The notes under the pieces are model-generated. The model searched no databases and had not been told where the DNA came from. It saw only the letters and a list, made by a program, of their open reading frames with translations. Both the position numbers and the translations under genes were made by a program. From Chitinophaga ginsengisoli (GTDB taxonomy: Bacteria > Bacteroidota > Bacteroidia > Chitinophagales > Chitinophagaceae), in the NCBI RefSeq assembly GCF_003014595.1, contig NZ_PYGK01000012.1:62001-126000 (forward strand): a stretch of DNA of 64,000 nucleotides, written 5' to 3'. Positions within the stretch are counted from its first letter, which is position 1; each line of letters begins with the position of its first letter. Below are positions 45,801-54,278 of the stretch, piece after piece.

Positions 45801-47236
45801 AGTTTACCGGTAAAGTTATAGTTATCGTAAAATGTATAGGTCAGCGGTGTTAATGCCGATGTTGATAGATTAGGTAATGGATTCGTAGCAGTAATTATTG
45901 TCGTATCACCGGCAGCAGCAGGATCAATTTTTGCTTCAGTTGCGCCACCAGCACCGGAATCAAACCCATCGAGGATACTAATGCTGTTAGTGGCTGTATA
46001 CAAAGGACTACCGTCATGCATATACAGTGACAGATCCGCTTTTGCAGGCGCCACATAAGAAATGGATTGAGATGTGGGAGCAGCATTCATGCTCGTCTGT
46101 AAAGCCTCCCTGGTAGAAGTTCCCGCATAGATAGCTGTCATAGTTGGACGATTCAGATCGTCATAGAAAGTAACCAGCCATTCCATTGGGGACTTCGTCC
46201 GTTGAACAGAGTCCTGTGTGAATACGAGCCTATCCCGCACATCGTACACCATAAATACCCTTCCGGCACCTGGGACCTTTTTCACTACCATACGTTGTCT
46301 TGCATCATATTGATACTGGAAGCACAACTCATCAGCAATAGTAGTGCTTATTGTCCAGGTACCTTTTATAGCTTCCACAGCCAATGGCGGTATAACAAAA
46401 CGAAGGCTTCCCACGTCATCATACACATAATACGTACATAACCAGCCTATATGCCCTGTACCGGGAGTAGCTGCAATCTGTACCTTTTTTAGTACTACCT
46501 GACCTTGCTTGTCCTTATACTCAACCACCTGGCTGCCTTGCTCATCTATAGTCACATTCTCTTGTAACTGTCCGGCCGTATAATTGGCTACACTGGTAGG
46601 TATCCCTGTCCCGATATTCCATAATCGCACTGAATCAGCCACCGAATTCACCTGATACCGGATTTCTACAGGATGATTCACCCAACTATTGCCCGGTGCA
46701 TAAGATTTAAGTGGTCTGTTAAGCGGCGACTGCTCAAACTCCTGTTGACTATAGTAAATATTCTCTCCAGCAACACCCGGATTAAGTACTCCATTCTGAT
46801 AAAATGCTTTCTGTCCATTGAACGGATCAGTCTTAAATTTCCCGTCATTCAGATTACCAGATTGTTGCACATAGGGAAGATATTTGTATTGCTCTCTTCC
46901 ATAACTATCATATATTACCGGCGCTACCAGATCCTTCCCTTCACTGCTGATCCCCTTTGAAACTGTTTGTATCGGTCTTCCAAGACCATCAAAGTATTGA
47001 GTGGATTGTTTTACCTCCCTCACCAGCCTGCTGCCAGATGTAACTGCAGCAGTATCTGTAAAAGGCTTATCCGACTCCCAGGTTCGGACATAGTTGATCG
47101 AGGTAGTATTGTACGCAGCCGGAACGGCTACGGCCGTTGCCGTATTACGCGTTCCGCCGGGCTTGTTCTGGGCTGACAAGACGCCCGGAATAATGAATAG
47201 TAACACCCAGCAAAATATACGCTGAAATTTCTTCAT
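42827..47236 (-). CDS. RHS-repeat toxin with a C-terminal lipase/esterase-like domain
   Basis: This exported giant protein has about 1469 residues in this frame. A signal peptide (MKKFQRIFCWVLLFIIPGVLSA) is followed by a DUF6443-type N-terminal region (about 50-200, TQYFDGLGRPIQTVSKG) and many RHS/YD repeats. The RHS core ends with GARMYNQQIGRWSIHDARAE and YNYTLNNPINSIDPDGK. Numbered from ATG 47245, the core signature ends at residue 1249. The last 220 residues form a new domain with FVNGHWNRI, GHSEGAAFAAG (nucleophile Ser1350), HYTDDPVSP (Asp1406/1407) and SNSHGG (His1433), which is an alpha/beta-hydrolase triad. The likely role is contact- or diffusion-delivered killing by lipid hydrolysis. 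It starts 15-25 bases after the partner gene and is followed by the immunity array. Confidence 0.88.
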   Translation of the reverse strand: MKKFQRIFCWVLLFIIPGVLSAQNKPGGTRNTATAVAVPAAYNTTSINYVRTWESDKPFTDTAAVTSGSRLVREVKQSTQYFDGLGRPIQTVSKGISSEGKDLVAPVIYDSYGREQYKYLPYVQQSGNLNDGKFKTDPFNGQKAFYQNGVLNPGVAGENIYYSQQEFEQSPLNRPLKSYAPGNSWVNHPVEIRYQVNSVADSVRLWNIGTGIPTSVANYTAGQLQENVTIDEQGSQVVEYKDKQGQVVLKKVQIAATPGTGHIGWLCTYYVYDDVGSLRFVIPPLAVEAIKGTWTISTTIADELCFQYQYDARQRMVVKKVPGAGRVFMVYDVRDRLVFTQDSVQRTKSPMEWLVTFYDDLNRPTMTAIYAGTSTREALQTSMNAAPTSQSISYVAPAKADLSLYMHDGSPLYTATNSISILDGFDSGAGGATEAKIDPAAAGDTTIITATNPLPNLSTSALTPLTYTFYDNYNFTGKLAFVGTDTGKLLAADTLYPEKLPVSNMTTGLVTGTKVRVLGTNTWLMTTTYYNDKGRAIQVISENNLGGKDVLSTLYNFKGAVLASYLRHQNPQSITLQSSLLTSMTYDNAGRLLTVRKRLNDDVSQEKVIATNSYDELGQLKLKRLGMASSGSVIDSLNYTYNIRGWLQGINKNFVNSGTSTSNWFGQELSYDYGFDSSLYNGNITGVKWKTRADSAWAYGYSYDKANRLTGAYFTQKNGGSWAQDKKDFTVSNLTYDANGNIKSMWQKGMIGTSIDTIDRLSYTYLTNSNKLAAVADPNPAKTASAKLGDFIDGTNSGNDYFYDGNGNMVADSNKHISSIVYNHLNLPSVITVVGKGTITYQYDAMGNKLSKTVLDNTGSPSKTTVTDYAGPFVYKQDSLELISHEEGRIRPIYKSGQPIQYAYDYFEKDHLGNVRTVLTDQTDFTMYAATMETEVAAQEVALFSNVEETRAEIPSGYPADQTTEENKFAAKLNAKAGGKKIGPSLVLRVMAGDTVQIKAKAFYKSQGPDDNNGKAPVEDLIAGLVQAFGGATSGNGSHASEVISNNTPFNADFYNNNYQRLKEKNEDNGQSNRPKAYLNFVLFNDDFKLVEDNSGVRRVKESPDELQELGVEKMAVEESGFLYVYTSNESQQDVFFDNVVLGVNSGPLLEETHYYPYGLTMAGISTNALKGVNYAENRIKYNGKELQSREFGDGSGLEWYDYGARMYNQQIGRWSIHDARAEKYEGYSSYNYTLNNPINSIDPDGKLVIFVNGHWNRIVHSVGLSPGAPKQSYWDFFSKKFIPAARSFLGASSSEGNHFVDGSSLYGGDQSGGDRYALGRRYAEEHYEELVGGMKENETFKVVGHSEGAAFAAGIASYLSEKFGERESKNHPVEALLYLSPDEADEFVSPDNITSYQIHYTDDPVSPAMPVQGVKYYFKLDGMGFSNSHGGTVTADAIRKLQNIVSLFIQSNDVKKVETDKGVVYKRN

Positions 47237-47259
47237 AAAAAGCAAACTTATATATTCGA

Positions 47260-50200
47260 CTATTTATAGACTTCAATGATAATCGGTGTAGATACATTCC
47301 AGGATTTTACGCCCGTCACAACCTGATCAACACCATTTACAACCGCATTAAAAGACTGCTGCCCTTGTATCTTCACCACATAACTGTTACCCGTAGGCAG
47401 CAACTCTTTATATGGCAATACAGGATCACCAACTCCTTTAAACTCATACTGATAAAGCACCACTCCGTTGATATTCGTAATAGTCACAGAAAATGTGGAT
47501 ACTCCTGCATTAGGACGTTCACCTACAAAGAAGCTGGCAGTATTATCAGGAATACATGATCCATGTGAGTTAACATAGCTTTGTCCAAACAGGTCTATCT
47601 CACGCTGCGCAAGAGAATCGGCAGCCTTCTGACTGCTTTGAACTATGTATTGTCCGGCAGGTACTACATAATTGTAAGGACTACCAACATACCCTAAACT
47701 ACAGCCAATAGGAGTAAAGACCTTGCTTTTCTGTACGTTATAGAAATTACAGGTTCCATTAGTGTTGGCGTAGTTCTGGCCATTTGCATTGATTTCCGCG
47801 TCTGCAAAGCCATCAGCATCCGCCTGACTAACATATGATTTATATTTCTCGGCAGGAACAACGTATGTAAGTACTGACCCATCGCCGATAGTACAATCGT
47901 TCTTTTTAAAGGTCGCTACCTTTTGTACATTAAAGAAAATAGAGGTCGTCGGCTGACTTACAGGTCGCACATAGCTATATTCATACCTTTTTAGAATATC
48001 ACCATATTGATCTTTCACCTGCAACAAACGGTTAAAGCCATCATAGTCGAAATAGGAGATTGTATTATTGGCATCACTCTGAGCCGTCATCCCTATTAAT
48101 GGGTCATGAACAAAAGTCTGCATTACCGCATTTTGTGGCAGCAGGCGCAGTTCATCAATTACTACAGTACCCTTTACTGTAACAGTTGTTGTTCCGGCAG
48201 TCAATTTATGCTGATAGAATGTCCATCCATTAATTGTTCTTCCTGCTACACCCGATTGCCCATTTACAGTAGCTGACGCCCCTTTCGCCCAGTATGAAAC
48301 CATGTATGTTTTAGCGCCGTCAAGTCCCGTTTTGACAATATCTCCGCTTGACAAAGTATAGGAAGCTTTTCCAGTCAGCGATGTCGTGGTATTTCTTACT
48401 GTTGCCATCTGCCAGTTTCCTGTAGAGGATGATTCAAAACCGCTATAGGCAATATCGGTCAGCACCGCATTGGCTGCCTTGGCCACTACCAGACTATTGT
48501 TATAATCATATATTAAAGATGTATACAGGCCATTTCTTTCACGATACTGTGTCATGTTACCAAAAGCATCATAAAGCTGAATACTGGCCTTCTCTTCCAG
48601 CGGATTACCAAAGACAGATGATTCCAGCTTGGATGGTGCAATTAACGCACTTGTAAATGCTGCATAGTTAATTCGCTCCTTGCTTATCTCCGCAGTATCA
48701 TTTTTTACGGTCCGTTGTTCTACGACGTTGCCGATCATATTGCGGGAGATCATATCCGAATAAGGTACAGTAGTTCCACCACTCACCATTTCATCAGGAT
48801 ATTTGGTATAGGTAGTAAAAGTCTGATTTTTACTATCGGTCGTTACTGTTCTGGTAACACCGAGGTGCTTATTATTATCATAATAATACCTTGTCAAAGA
48901 TGTTAACGCTGTCCCATCATCAGGGTTATACATCGTTTCCTCTGTTGAGGTTTTCTGTACCCAGGATGTAACCAGGTTATATATTCCATATCCATAGTCG
49001 TTTTTATATTCGTCTGTAGCCGGAATAAAATAACCGTCCTGCTCATTACCACATGGATACAACACAGTTCTCAGCTTTTTAACACGCAACGCTTTCAATC
49101 TACGATAAAGATGAGCGGTGTCTCCGTCGTTAAACGCATATTGGTCTTTAACATAACTAACAGGAGTATAACTACCAGCCTTCTTCGCATACACAGTCTT
49201 TTCAGACAGGAGTCCCCTTTTATAATCATAGTTATTGACAGGAATAGAATTATTAGCCGCAGCAATATCCAGGTCAGGCCAGTATGTGTGATCGAAGTAG
49301 TAGTTATTTGCAGAATCGGCCGTAAACAAATAATTATATTTCGTATAACCATTATCTACCCCACTATTATCTACACTATATTCCCTTACTTCCTGGTATC
49401 CGACTGCGGCGCCCTGTGTTACACCAAGTATCACCTGGCTGCTGCTGGTCTCTTCAATGTAATTGGCAAAATTCGTATGACACATATCGTATCCCTGTTC
49501 AGAAGCCCCCCACATGTCAACAGCATAATAGTGGATATAAGCAGGATAGGTCAGCAAGACGCCCGGAGAATACTCAAACTTCTTTATTTCTACAGGAGTT
49601 GTAACTATATTATCATAGTTCTTTATGCTTCTGATTCTTAAACCACCTGCAATAGGAGGAGGAGGAGTTGGCGCAGTGGAGGTTACCTGCGTCCGGAATG
49701 TAATACCAGCCAGGATATGTCCCTTTTGCCATTCCTCCCCACAGTCAAAATAACTACACGTATTATCGACGGTTATTCTATAAGACCCTGCAGGAAGATT
49801 AAATGTGGTTTTAGGCACTATAACATTGTAAGAGCCGTCAGGGTTAGCCGGAATATTTCCTCCCGGGAACAGATCAAAAGCATTCCAGTAGTTTGTCTGC
49901 ACGTAAGTTGAGCCACTCAGCCGTTCCAGCTTAACATATGGTAGCCAGGCACGATCCTTTGTTATTGGCTTGAAATAGTCTGTGAATTCTATCTCTATTG
50001 TAGCGTCACTCTGATTTTCAGTCACGACGAAGGTAGCCGTACTATCAAATCCACGGGGCATTTTTGGATTATAATTGCTAAGCCAGATCGTATTTGCCCC
50101 AACAACTGTGGTAGGTGCACCAGGAGTAACACTTGCCTGATATTCATGTGCTTCATAGTCAAAATCCGTATATCCTCCTGTAGGATATTTTATCCGCCAT

Positions 50201-51600
50201 AGTGTCCCGGCTTTCATTGCTGATTCGTTTGGCTCTCTGTTTGCAGACAACACTGCCTGCAATTTGCTACTGTTCGGCAATAGGTTATTATTGGCGGCGC
50301 CATTAAAATACCCCCAGTGATCCTGTGAATTAGAAAACCTGGATGGCAGACCCGGGTAATAGTAAAAGCTATGCACCATCTTATCTGTACGGGTTTTGTT
50401 ATACTCAGAAACAGAATCCAGATAATAGCGATCGCCGGTATAGGAATATTGAAGGAGGAATTTTTTCACCAGATTACCTGCGCCGCCAGCAACAACTTCT
50501 ATACTATCTAATAAAGTTCCGGACAACATATCCTGCCTGGCAGTATTTGACTTAAATCTGACCTCTCCCTGTGACCATTTTATAGAAGACAGGCCACCTT
50601 TACCCGTCGTCAACTGGCGGGTATTCATAGGATCGCTATTAGGCGTTCCATTATACAAAAGAACTGAGGTATGAAGGATACTGGGCCAGGCAGAAGCCCC
50701 AGCTGGCTGGTAAGTCATTCCGCTTGTCAATTCTTTCAGCGACTGGGTTGACTTGAGCGTATAAGATTCGCTCTTTGTTACATATTGCAATGATATCGTA
50801 TCGCTTTTATCACTCGAAACGATACTTGTCAGATACCAGGCATTATCGAAGAATTCAAAGTTGCCGGGAGATCCATCTGCAATCCTTGTTTGCTCCACGC
50901 CACCGGAAACTCCATCCGTTGATCCAAAAGTGTAAATCGTTCCGCTTTCATCCACAATCTCCCAAATATTCGCAGCGCTGCTGGACATGAAAGGATGCTT
51001 AGTCAGTTTAAGCGCATTTTCAGGAATACTATGAAAGTTACCCTTCTCATCAAAGAAGAACTTTCCAGACCGGCCATTGAAGTTATAAAAATAGGCATCC
51101 GGCTCTGTATCAATATCGCCATCAGTTACCTTATTAAAATACAGGAAGGTGCTTACGCTGTTCAAAGCATAATTGTCCTGCAAGACTACGCCTGATTTCA
51201 ACCTGCTCAAATAACCATTAGGATCATTATCCGGCAATCCAATTATCGTACGTGTAATAGCACCACCAGCATTTAAAGTCCAACCAACTCCGGTACCAGC
51301 ACTCATTTCCTCCACCTTTACCCCGGAACCATGATAGCTCAATGACACCGGTAATGAAAGTTTTCCTTCCTTTACATCATAAATAGAAACACTAACGTTT
51401 GCAACGCCTGTATAATAACTAACAGGCCATGCCCCGAATTTACCAAGGGATGCGGCTGTAGGCGATGGTGGTATCACTTCCGGAATAAAACCATTACTCA
51501 AACTACCAGCTTTCGATTGAGACTTTGCAATGTGGGTCCCCAACAAACACATTATAAATGGTACGTAAAGCATTAAACGTACAGAAAACTTGCTCATCAT
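47260..51600 (-). CDS. Giant secreted RHS-partner protein with two DUF5977-like repeats
   Basis: This exported protein has 1446 residues. A signal peptide (MMSKFSVRLMLYVPFIMCLL, cut near KSQS) precedes an N-terminal region with FGAWPVSYYTGVANVSVSIY and LPVSLSYHGSGVKVEE. That region is shared by a Bacteroidota family found directly upstream of RHS proteins and recalls the SpvB/TcB shell proteins. The centre holds RHS-like segments (YDYNNSLVVAKA, YFDYDGFNRLLQVKDQYGD). Two DUF5977-like repeats of about 63 residues lie near 1221-1283 and 1284-1348, each with a VQKV/VQKS start and a YVVPA centre. It is co-transcribed with the toxin gene and may form part of a cocoon around it. Confidence 0.85.
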   Translation of the reverse strand: MMSKFSVRLMLYVPFIMCLLGTHIAKSQSKAGSLSNGFIPEVIPPSPTAASLGKFGAWPVSYYTGVANVSVSIYDVKEGKLSLPVSLSYHGSGVKVEEMSAGTGVGWTLNAGGAITRTIIGLPDNDPNGYLSRLKSGVVLQDNYALNSVSTFLYFNKVTDGDIDTEPDAYFYNFNGRSGKFFFDEKGNFHSIPENALKLTKHPFMSSSAANIWEIVDESGTIYTFGSTDGVSGGVEQTRIADGSPGNFEFFDNAWYLTSIVSSDKSDTISLQYVTKSESYTLKSTQSLKELTSGMTYQPAGASAWPSILHTSVLLYNGTPNSDPMNTRQLTTGKGGLSSIKWSQGEVRFKSNTARQDMLSGTLLDSIEVVAGGAGNLVKKFLLQYSYTGDRYYLDSVSEYNKTRTDKMVHSFYYYPGLPSRFSNSQDHWGYFNGAANNNLLPNSSKLQAVLSANREPNESAMKAGTLWRIKYPTGGYTDFDYEAHEYQASVTPGAPTTVVGANTIWLSNYNPKMPRGFDSTATFVVTENQSDATIEIEFTDYFKPITKDRAWLPYVKLERLSGSTYVQTNYWNAFDLFPGGNIPANPDGSYNVIVPKTTFNLPAGSYRITVDNTCSYFDCGEEWQKGHILAGITFRTQVTSTAPTPPPPIAGGLRIRSIKNYDNIVTTPVEIKKFEYSPGVLLTYPAYIHYYAVDMWGASEQGYDMCHTNFANYIEETSSSQVILGVTQGAAVGYQEVREYSVDNSGVDNGYTKYNYLFTADSANNYYFDHTYWPDLDIAAANNSIPVNNYDYKRGLLSEKTVYAKKAGSYTPVSYVKDQYAFNDGDTAHLYRRLKALRVKKLRTVLYPCGNEQDGYFIPATDEYKNDYGYGIYNLVTSWVQKTSTEETMYNPDDGTALTSLTRYYYDNNKHLGVTRTVTTDSKNQTFTTYTKYPDEMVSGGTTVPYSDMISRNMIGNVVEQRTVKNDTAEISKERINYAAFTSALIAPSKLESSVFGNPLEEKASIQLYDAFGNMTQYRERNGLYTSLIYDYNNSLVVAKAANAVLTDIAYSGFESSSTGNWQMATVRNTTTSLTGKASYTLSSGDIVKTGLDGAKTYMVSYWAKGASATVNGQSGVAGRTINGWTFYQHKLTAGTTTVTVKGTVVIDELRLLPQNAVMQTFVHDPLIGMTAQSDANNTISYFDYDGFNRLLQVKDQYGDILKRYEYSYVRPVSQPTTSIFFNVQKVATFKKNDCTIGDGSVLTYVVPAEKYKSYVSQADADGFADAEINANGQNYANTNGTCNFYNVQKSKVFTPIGCSLGYVGSPYNYVVPAGQYIVQSSQKAADSLAQREIDLFGQSYVNSHGSCIPDNTASFFVGERPNAGVSTFSVTITNINGVVLYQYEFKGVGDPVLPYKELLPTGNSYVVKIQGQQSFNAVVNGVDQVVTGVKSWNVSTPIIIEVYK

Positions 51601-52050
51601 TAAAAATTTTAGGTATAGCGTCCTGAATCATTAGATACAGCGTCTGCGAAACGCATTAATTCTCGTCAAATTATAGCTGGATTTTTGTCACCTGGCATCT
51701 TGCCTTCCAGATTGACTGCTTATGACAATCCAATCTTTCATATGGACTAAGAAATGTGACTATGCTCGAACAAAGTATAGGAAACCTGACAAGGGTACAG
51801 GGCAACATCAAATTTCAATTAGGCGCAAAGGTGATAAAAGCACATGACAAAATACATAACACATTAGTTGTATGCATATTATAAACTATTTTAGCTGAAG
51901 TATTATCACAAAGAAAATTACCTATGACGCATTGTATGTGCGTTGAGAACCTGTGACATGAAATATCCGGTGCATGAGCCCCTTAGCTGCACTATAACAG
52001 TTTTTAAGCTTTTTTGCATATTTTCACTATAATTTGAAACAGAACACTAT
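51601..52050. other. Divergent promoter region of the RHS locus
   Basis: About 450 bases separate the leftward RHS locus from a rightward exported-protein gene. CAAATTATA near 51670 (minus-strand TATAATTTG) is one base off the -7 consensus and could start the RHS transcript. TATAATTTG near 52029 could serve the rightward gene. No repeat, RNA gene or small ORF was recognised. The sequence is AT-rich. Confidence 0.5.
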
Positions 52051-52812
52051 ATGAGAACATACGCAATACTTATTTTCTTATTACTTGCCGGAACAGCTTA
52101 TTCCCAAAAAACCATCAACAATTATAAATACATACTCGTACCAGACAGGTACGACTTCTTCAAGATGGATAATCAGTATGGCCTGAATACGCTGACTAAA
52201 TTCCTGTTGCAGGAAAAGGGATTTACTGCCGTGATGAGCAGCGAGCAAATGCCTGCTGAAATGGCGGCTAATCCCTGTAATGCGCTCAGAACTGAAGTTG
52301 TACAGAAAAAGGGGTTATTCGTTACAAACCTAACCTTACTATTGAAAGACTGCCAGGGCAATATCATCTTCAAAAGCAAGGAAGGCAAAAGCAGGGAGAA
52401 AGAATATCAGGTTGCCTATGAGTTTGCTTTAAGAGATGCCTTCTCATCACTGAACGACATACCTTATAAATATGACAGCGTCTCATTAGCACCACCACAA
52501 CCAGTGGCAGCAGTACAGCCAGCTTCACCTGCTACGGCCGTTCCTGCTCCTCCACCTCCTCCGGCGCCTGCAACAGCTGCGATTACCGAAACGACTGGTA
52601 TCTTATATGCACAGGCAACCGCCAATGGATATCAGCTGATTGATATTACGCCGAAAAAAGTATTAACACTGCTCAAAACATCTATGCCTGATTATTTTAT
52701 AACCGAGGGAGGAGCATATAACGGCGTTGTATTCAAAAACAATGGTGAGTGGTTTTACGAGTACTATAAGGATAACAAACTTGTTTCTCAGAAACTGCAG
52801 ATCAAATTCTGA
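52051..52812 (+). CDS. Exported hypothetical protein with proline/alanine-rich linker
   Basis: This 253-residue protein has a signal peptide (MRTYAILIFLLLAGTAYS). The N-terminal domain (about 20-150) begins YKYILVPDRYDFFKMDNQYGLNTLTKFLLQ in pieces and ends with SKEGKSREKEYQVAYEFALRDAF. That pattern is common in Bacteroidota lipid- or membrane-associated proteins of unknown function. A linker rich in Pro and Ala (about 155-180) connects to a short beta-rich C-terminal domain (LIDITPKKVLTLLKTSMPDYF, WFYEYYKDNKLV). It is single and is followed by a strong hairpin. Confidence 0.75.
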   Translation: MRTYAILIFLLLAGTAYSQKTINNYKYILVPDRYDFFKMDNQYGLNTLTKFLLQEKGFTAVMSSEQMPAEMAANPCNALRTEVVQKKGLFVTNLTLLLKDCQGNIIFKSKEGKSREKEYQVAYEFALRDAFSSLNDIPYKYDSVSLAPPQPVAAVQPASPATAVPAPPPPPAPATAAITETTGILYAQATANGYQLIDITPKKVLTLLKTSMPDYFITEGGAYNGVVFKNNGEWFYEYYKDNKLVSQKLQIKF

Positions 52813-52847
52813 TGGCTATATTCCTGATCCTTCAGGAAATAAAACTG

Positions 52848-52876
52848 AAACCGGGGCCTGTAACCCCGGTTTTCTT
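52848..52876. terminator. Bidirectional terminator
   Basis: AAACCGGGG (52848-52856) pairs perfectly with CCCCGGTTT (52864-52872) over a seven-base loop, followed by T residues. It lies between two convergent genes. Confidence 0.85.
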
Positions 52877-52877
52877 A

Positions 52878-53825
52878 TTATGCTTCTTCCGTTACTCTCG
52901 ATGTTTTCGTCAATGGAGGTGACACAAATACTGCCATTTTCGGGATCAGATAGCTCAGACAAACGCCGATATTAAACGCAGCAGTAAAATTCTGCGCTTC
53001 TGTTTTTATGTTGCCATTTCCATCTGTTCCATCTACATCATCCGCAAAGTGCCCCACACGGTCGGTTATACCGGATATAAAAAGGAATGGTGCATCACAC
53101 AACAAACGTATAACACCATGCGTAGTTTCCACTGAGCCTACCGGCAGTTTGTTACCGGTCTCAGCGAGAGCCTTCAACCCACTCTCGTCAGAATACTGGT
53201 AATCCGCATAGTTAGTGATATTCACCACGCTCACACCGATATAGTCTTTATCAGACATGACGCAGATCTTGTCAGAAGGATTCAGATAAGGCTTCAATAA
53301 ACGCTGTTCTACCAATTTGATGGTATCAGCATCCAGGCGGTTGAAAATATTCGCATTGACTGCGGAGAAAAGCACTTTTTCGAAATGTGCAGGGTCATCC
53401 CACTGACTTTGGGCATTCTCTCCATTTGGGTGATAGTTGTGAATGAAGATATTGCTGCCAAACACAACACAGCCATTATTATTGCCACCGTCAAGGCCTA
53501 GTGCGGCAGTTCCTAAGGCTACCACCAGGTCCGGCTTTTCAGAGCGGTACTCGAGTATCTTCGGCAGACATTCATGTTTGCCCTGCGAACTCGAGGGATT
53601 CCATTTGGGGTCCATGATATCCTGTACGCACCACAACTCAATCGTGATTTGCTCATATGTGTCCCATACGGCGCGGGGCTTTGCTGTGCCTTGTGAAAAA
53701 GTCCATGGGTAATTCAGTGTTGTAGGGTCTTTCAACTCCTTTGGACGGATCCTGACGTTTAACAGTGCATTTAAAATAGGTTCTACTTCCCAGGATTTGT
53801 TGCCTATTAATACAATCCTCTTCAT
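52878..53825 (-). CDS. Nucleoside-phosphorylase-like hypothetical protein
   Basis: This 315-residue cytoplasmic protein begins with a Rossmann-like strand (MKRIVLIGNKSWEVEPILNAL). LVVALGTAALGLDGG lies near residue 105, and VETTHGVIRLLCDAPFLFISGITDRVGHF lies near residues 230-260. The last pattern resembles the active-site end of the nucleoside phosphorylase/MTA-SAH nucleosidase superfamily, in which an acidic residue before the helix binds ribose and an Asp follows the RGISD-like strand. The remaining length and inserts do not fit a standard housekeeping enzyme. Substrate unknown. It is a lone gene. Confidence 0.5.
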   Translation of the reverse strand: MKRIVLIGNKSWEVEPILNALLNVRIRPKELKDPTTLNYPWTFSQGTAKPRAVWDTYEQITIELWCVQDIMDPKWNPSSSQGKHECLPKILEYRSEKPDLVVALGTAALGLDGGNNNGCVVFGSNIFIHNYHPNGENAQSQWDDPAHFEKVLFSAVNANIFNRLDADTIKLVEQRLLKPYLNPSDKICVMSDKDYIGVSVVNITNYADYQYSDESGLKALAETGNKLPVGSVETTHGVIRLLCDAPFLFISGITDRVGHFADDVDGTDGNGNIKTEAQNFTAAFNIGVCLSYLIPKMAVFVSPPLTKTSRVTEEA

Positions 53826-54278
53826 AATGTGGGTTTAAAGTGTGAATAAATGTGTGGTATTTGTTTTGTTGCCGGACAGTCTTTGAGGTCTTCAACTGGC
53901 TCTATAATGATTATTTGCGTGTTTCGGCTACTGGTTAATAACACTGAACCGGGAAAAAGGTTAATTTTTTTGAACCCATAAGCAAGGAAAATCGAAGGCC
54001 CGATCCCTTTAGTAAATACTGCTGCATCTACACGCAATATTCCATCATGGAAACCTGTATCTGGTCAATGTGTCACTATCAGTATTTTCAAAATAACTTA
54101 TATTATGACTCAATGCCTTATCGACTGGCATTTACGCTTGCCGGTATTTTAAAATGTGTCATCGACATTTATGTCTTTCAAAACAATACCTTCACTGTGA
54201 AAATGCGAAGCGTCCTCTCTCCCTCAAAATGAACCGGATGGATGTTTCGTTATCCTGATTATACCATATTGAACACCA
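53826..54278. other. Intergenic region
   Basis: About 450 bases between the divergent phosphorylase-like and GH114-like genes. A 61-codon open frame (54047-54232, rightward) has an unlikely composition and is not called. No hairpin, RNA gene or clear promoter was recognised. Confidence 0.5.

Noticed and set aside
49111..49641. Rightward open frame of 176 codons inside the RHS partner gene
   Set aside because: It is antisense to conserved coding sequence, with an Ile/Arg-rich shadow composition.
54047..54232. Rightward 61-codon open frame in the 53.8-54.3 kb gap
   Set aside because: The composition is unlikely for a protein and no promoter or terminator is associated.
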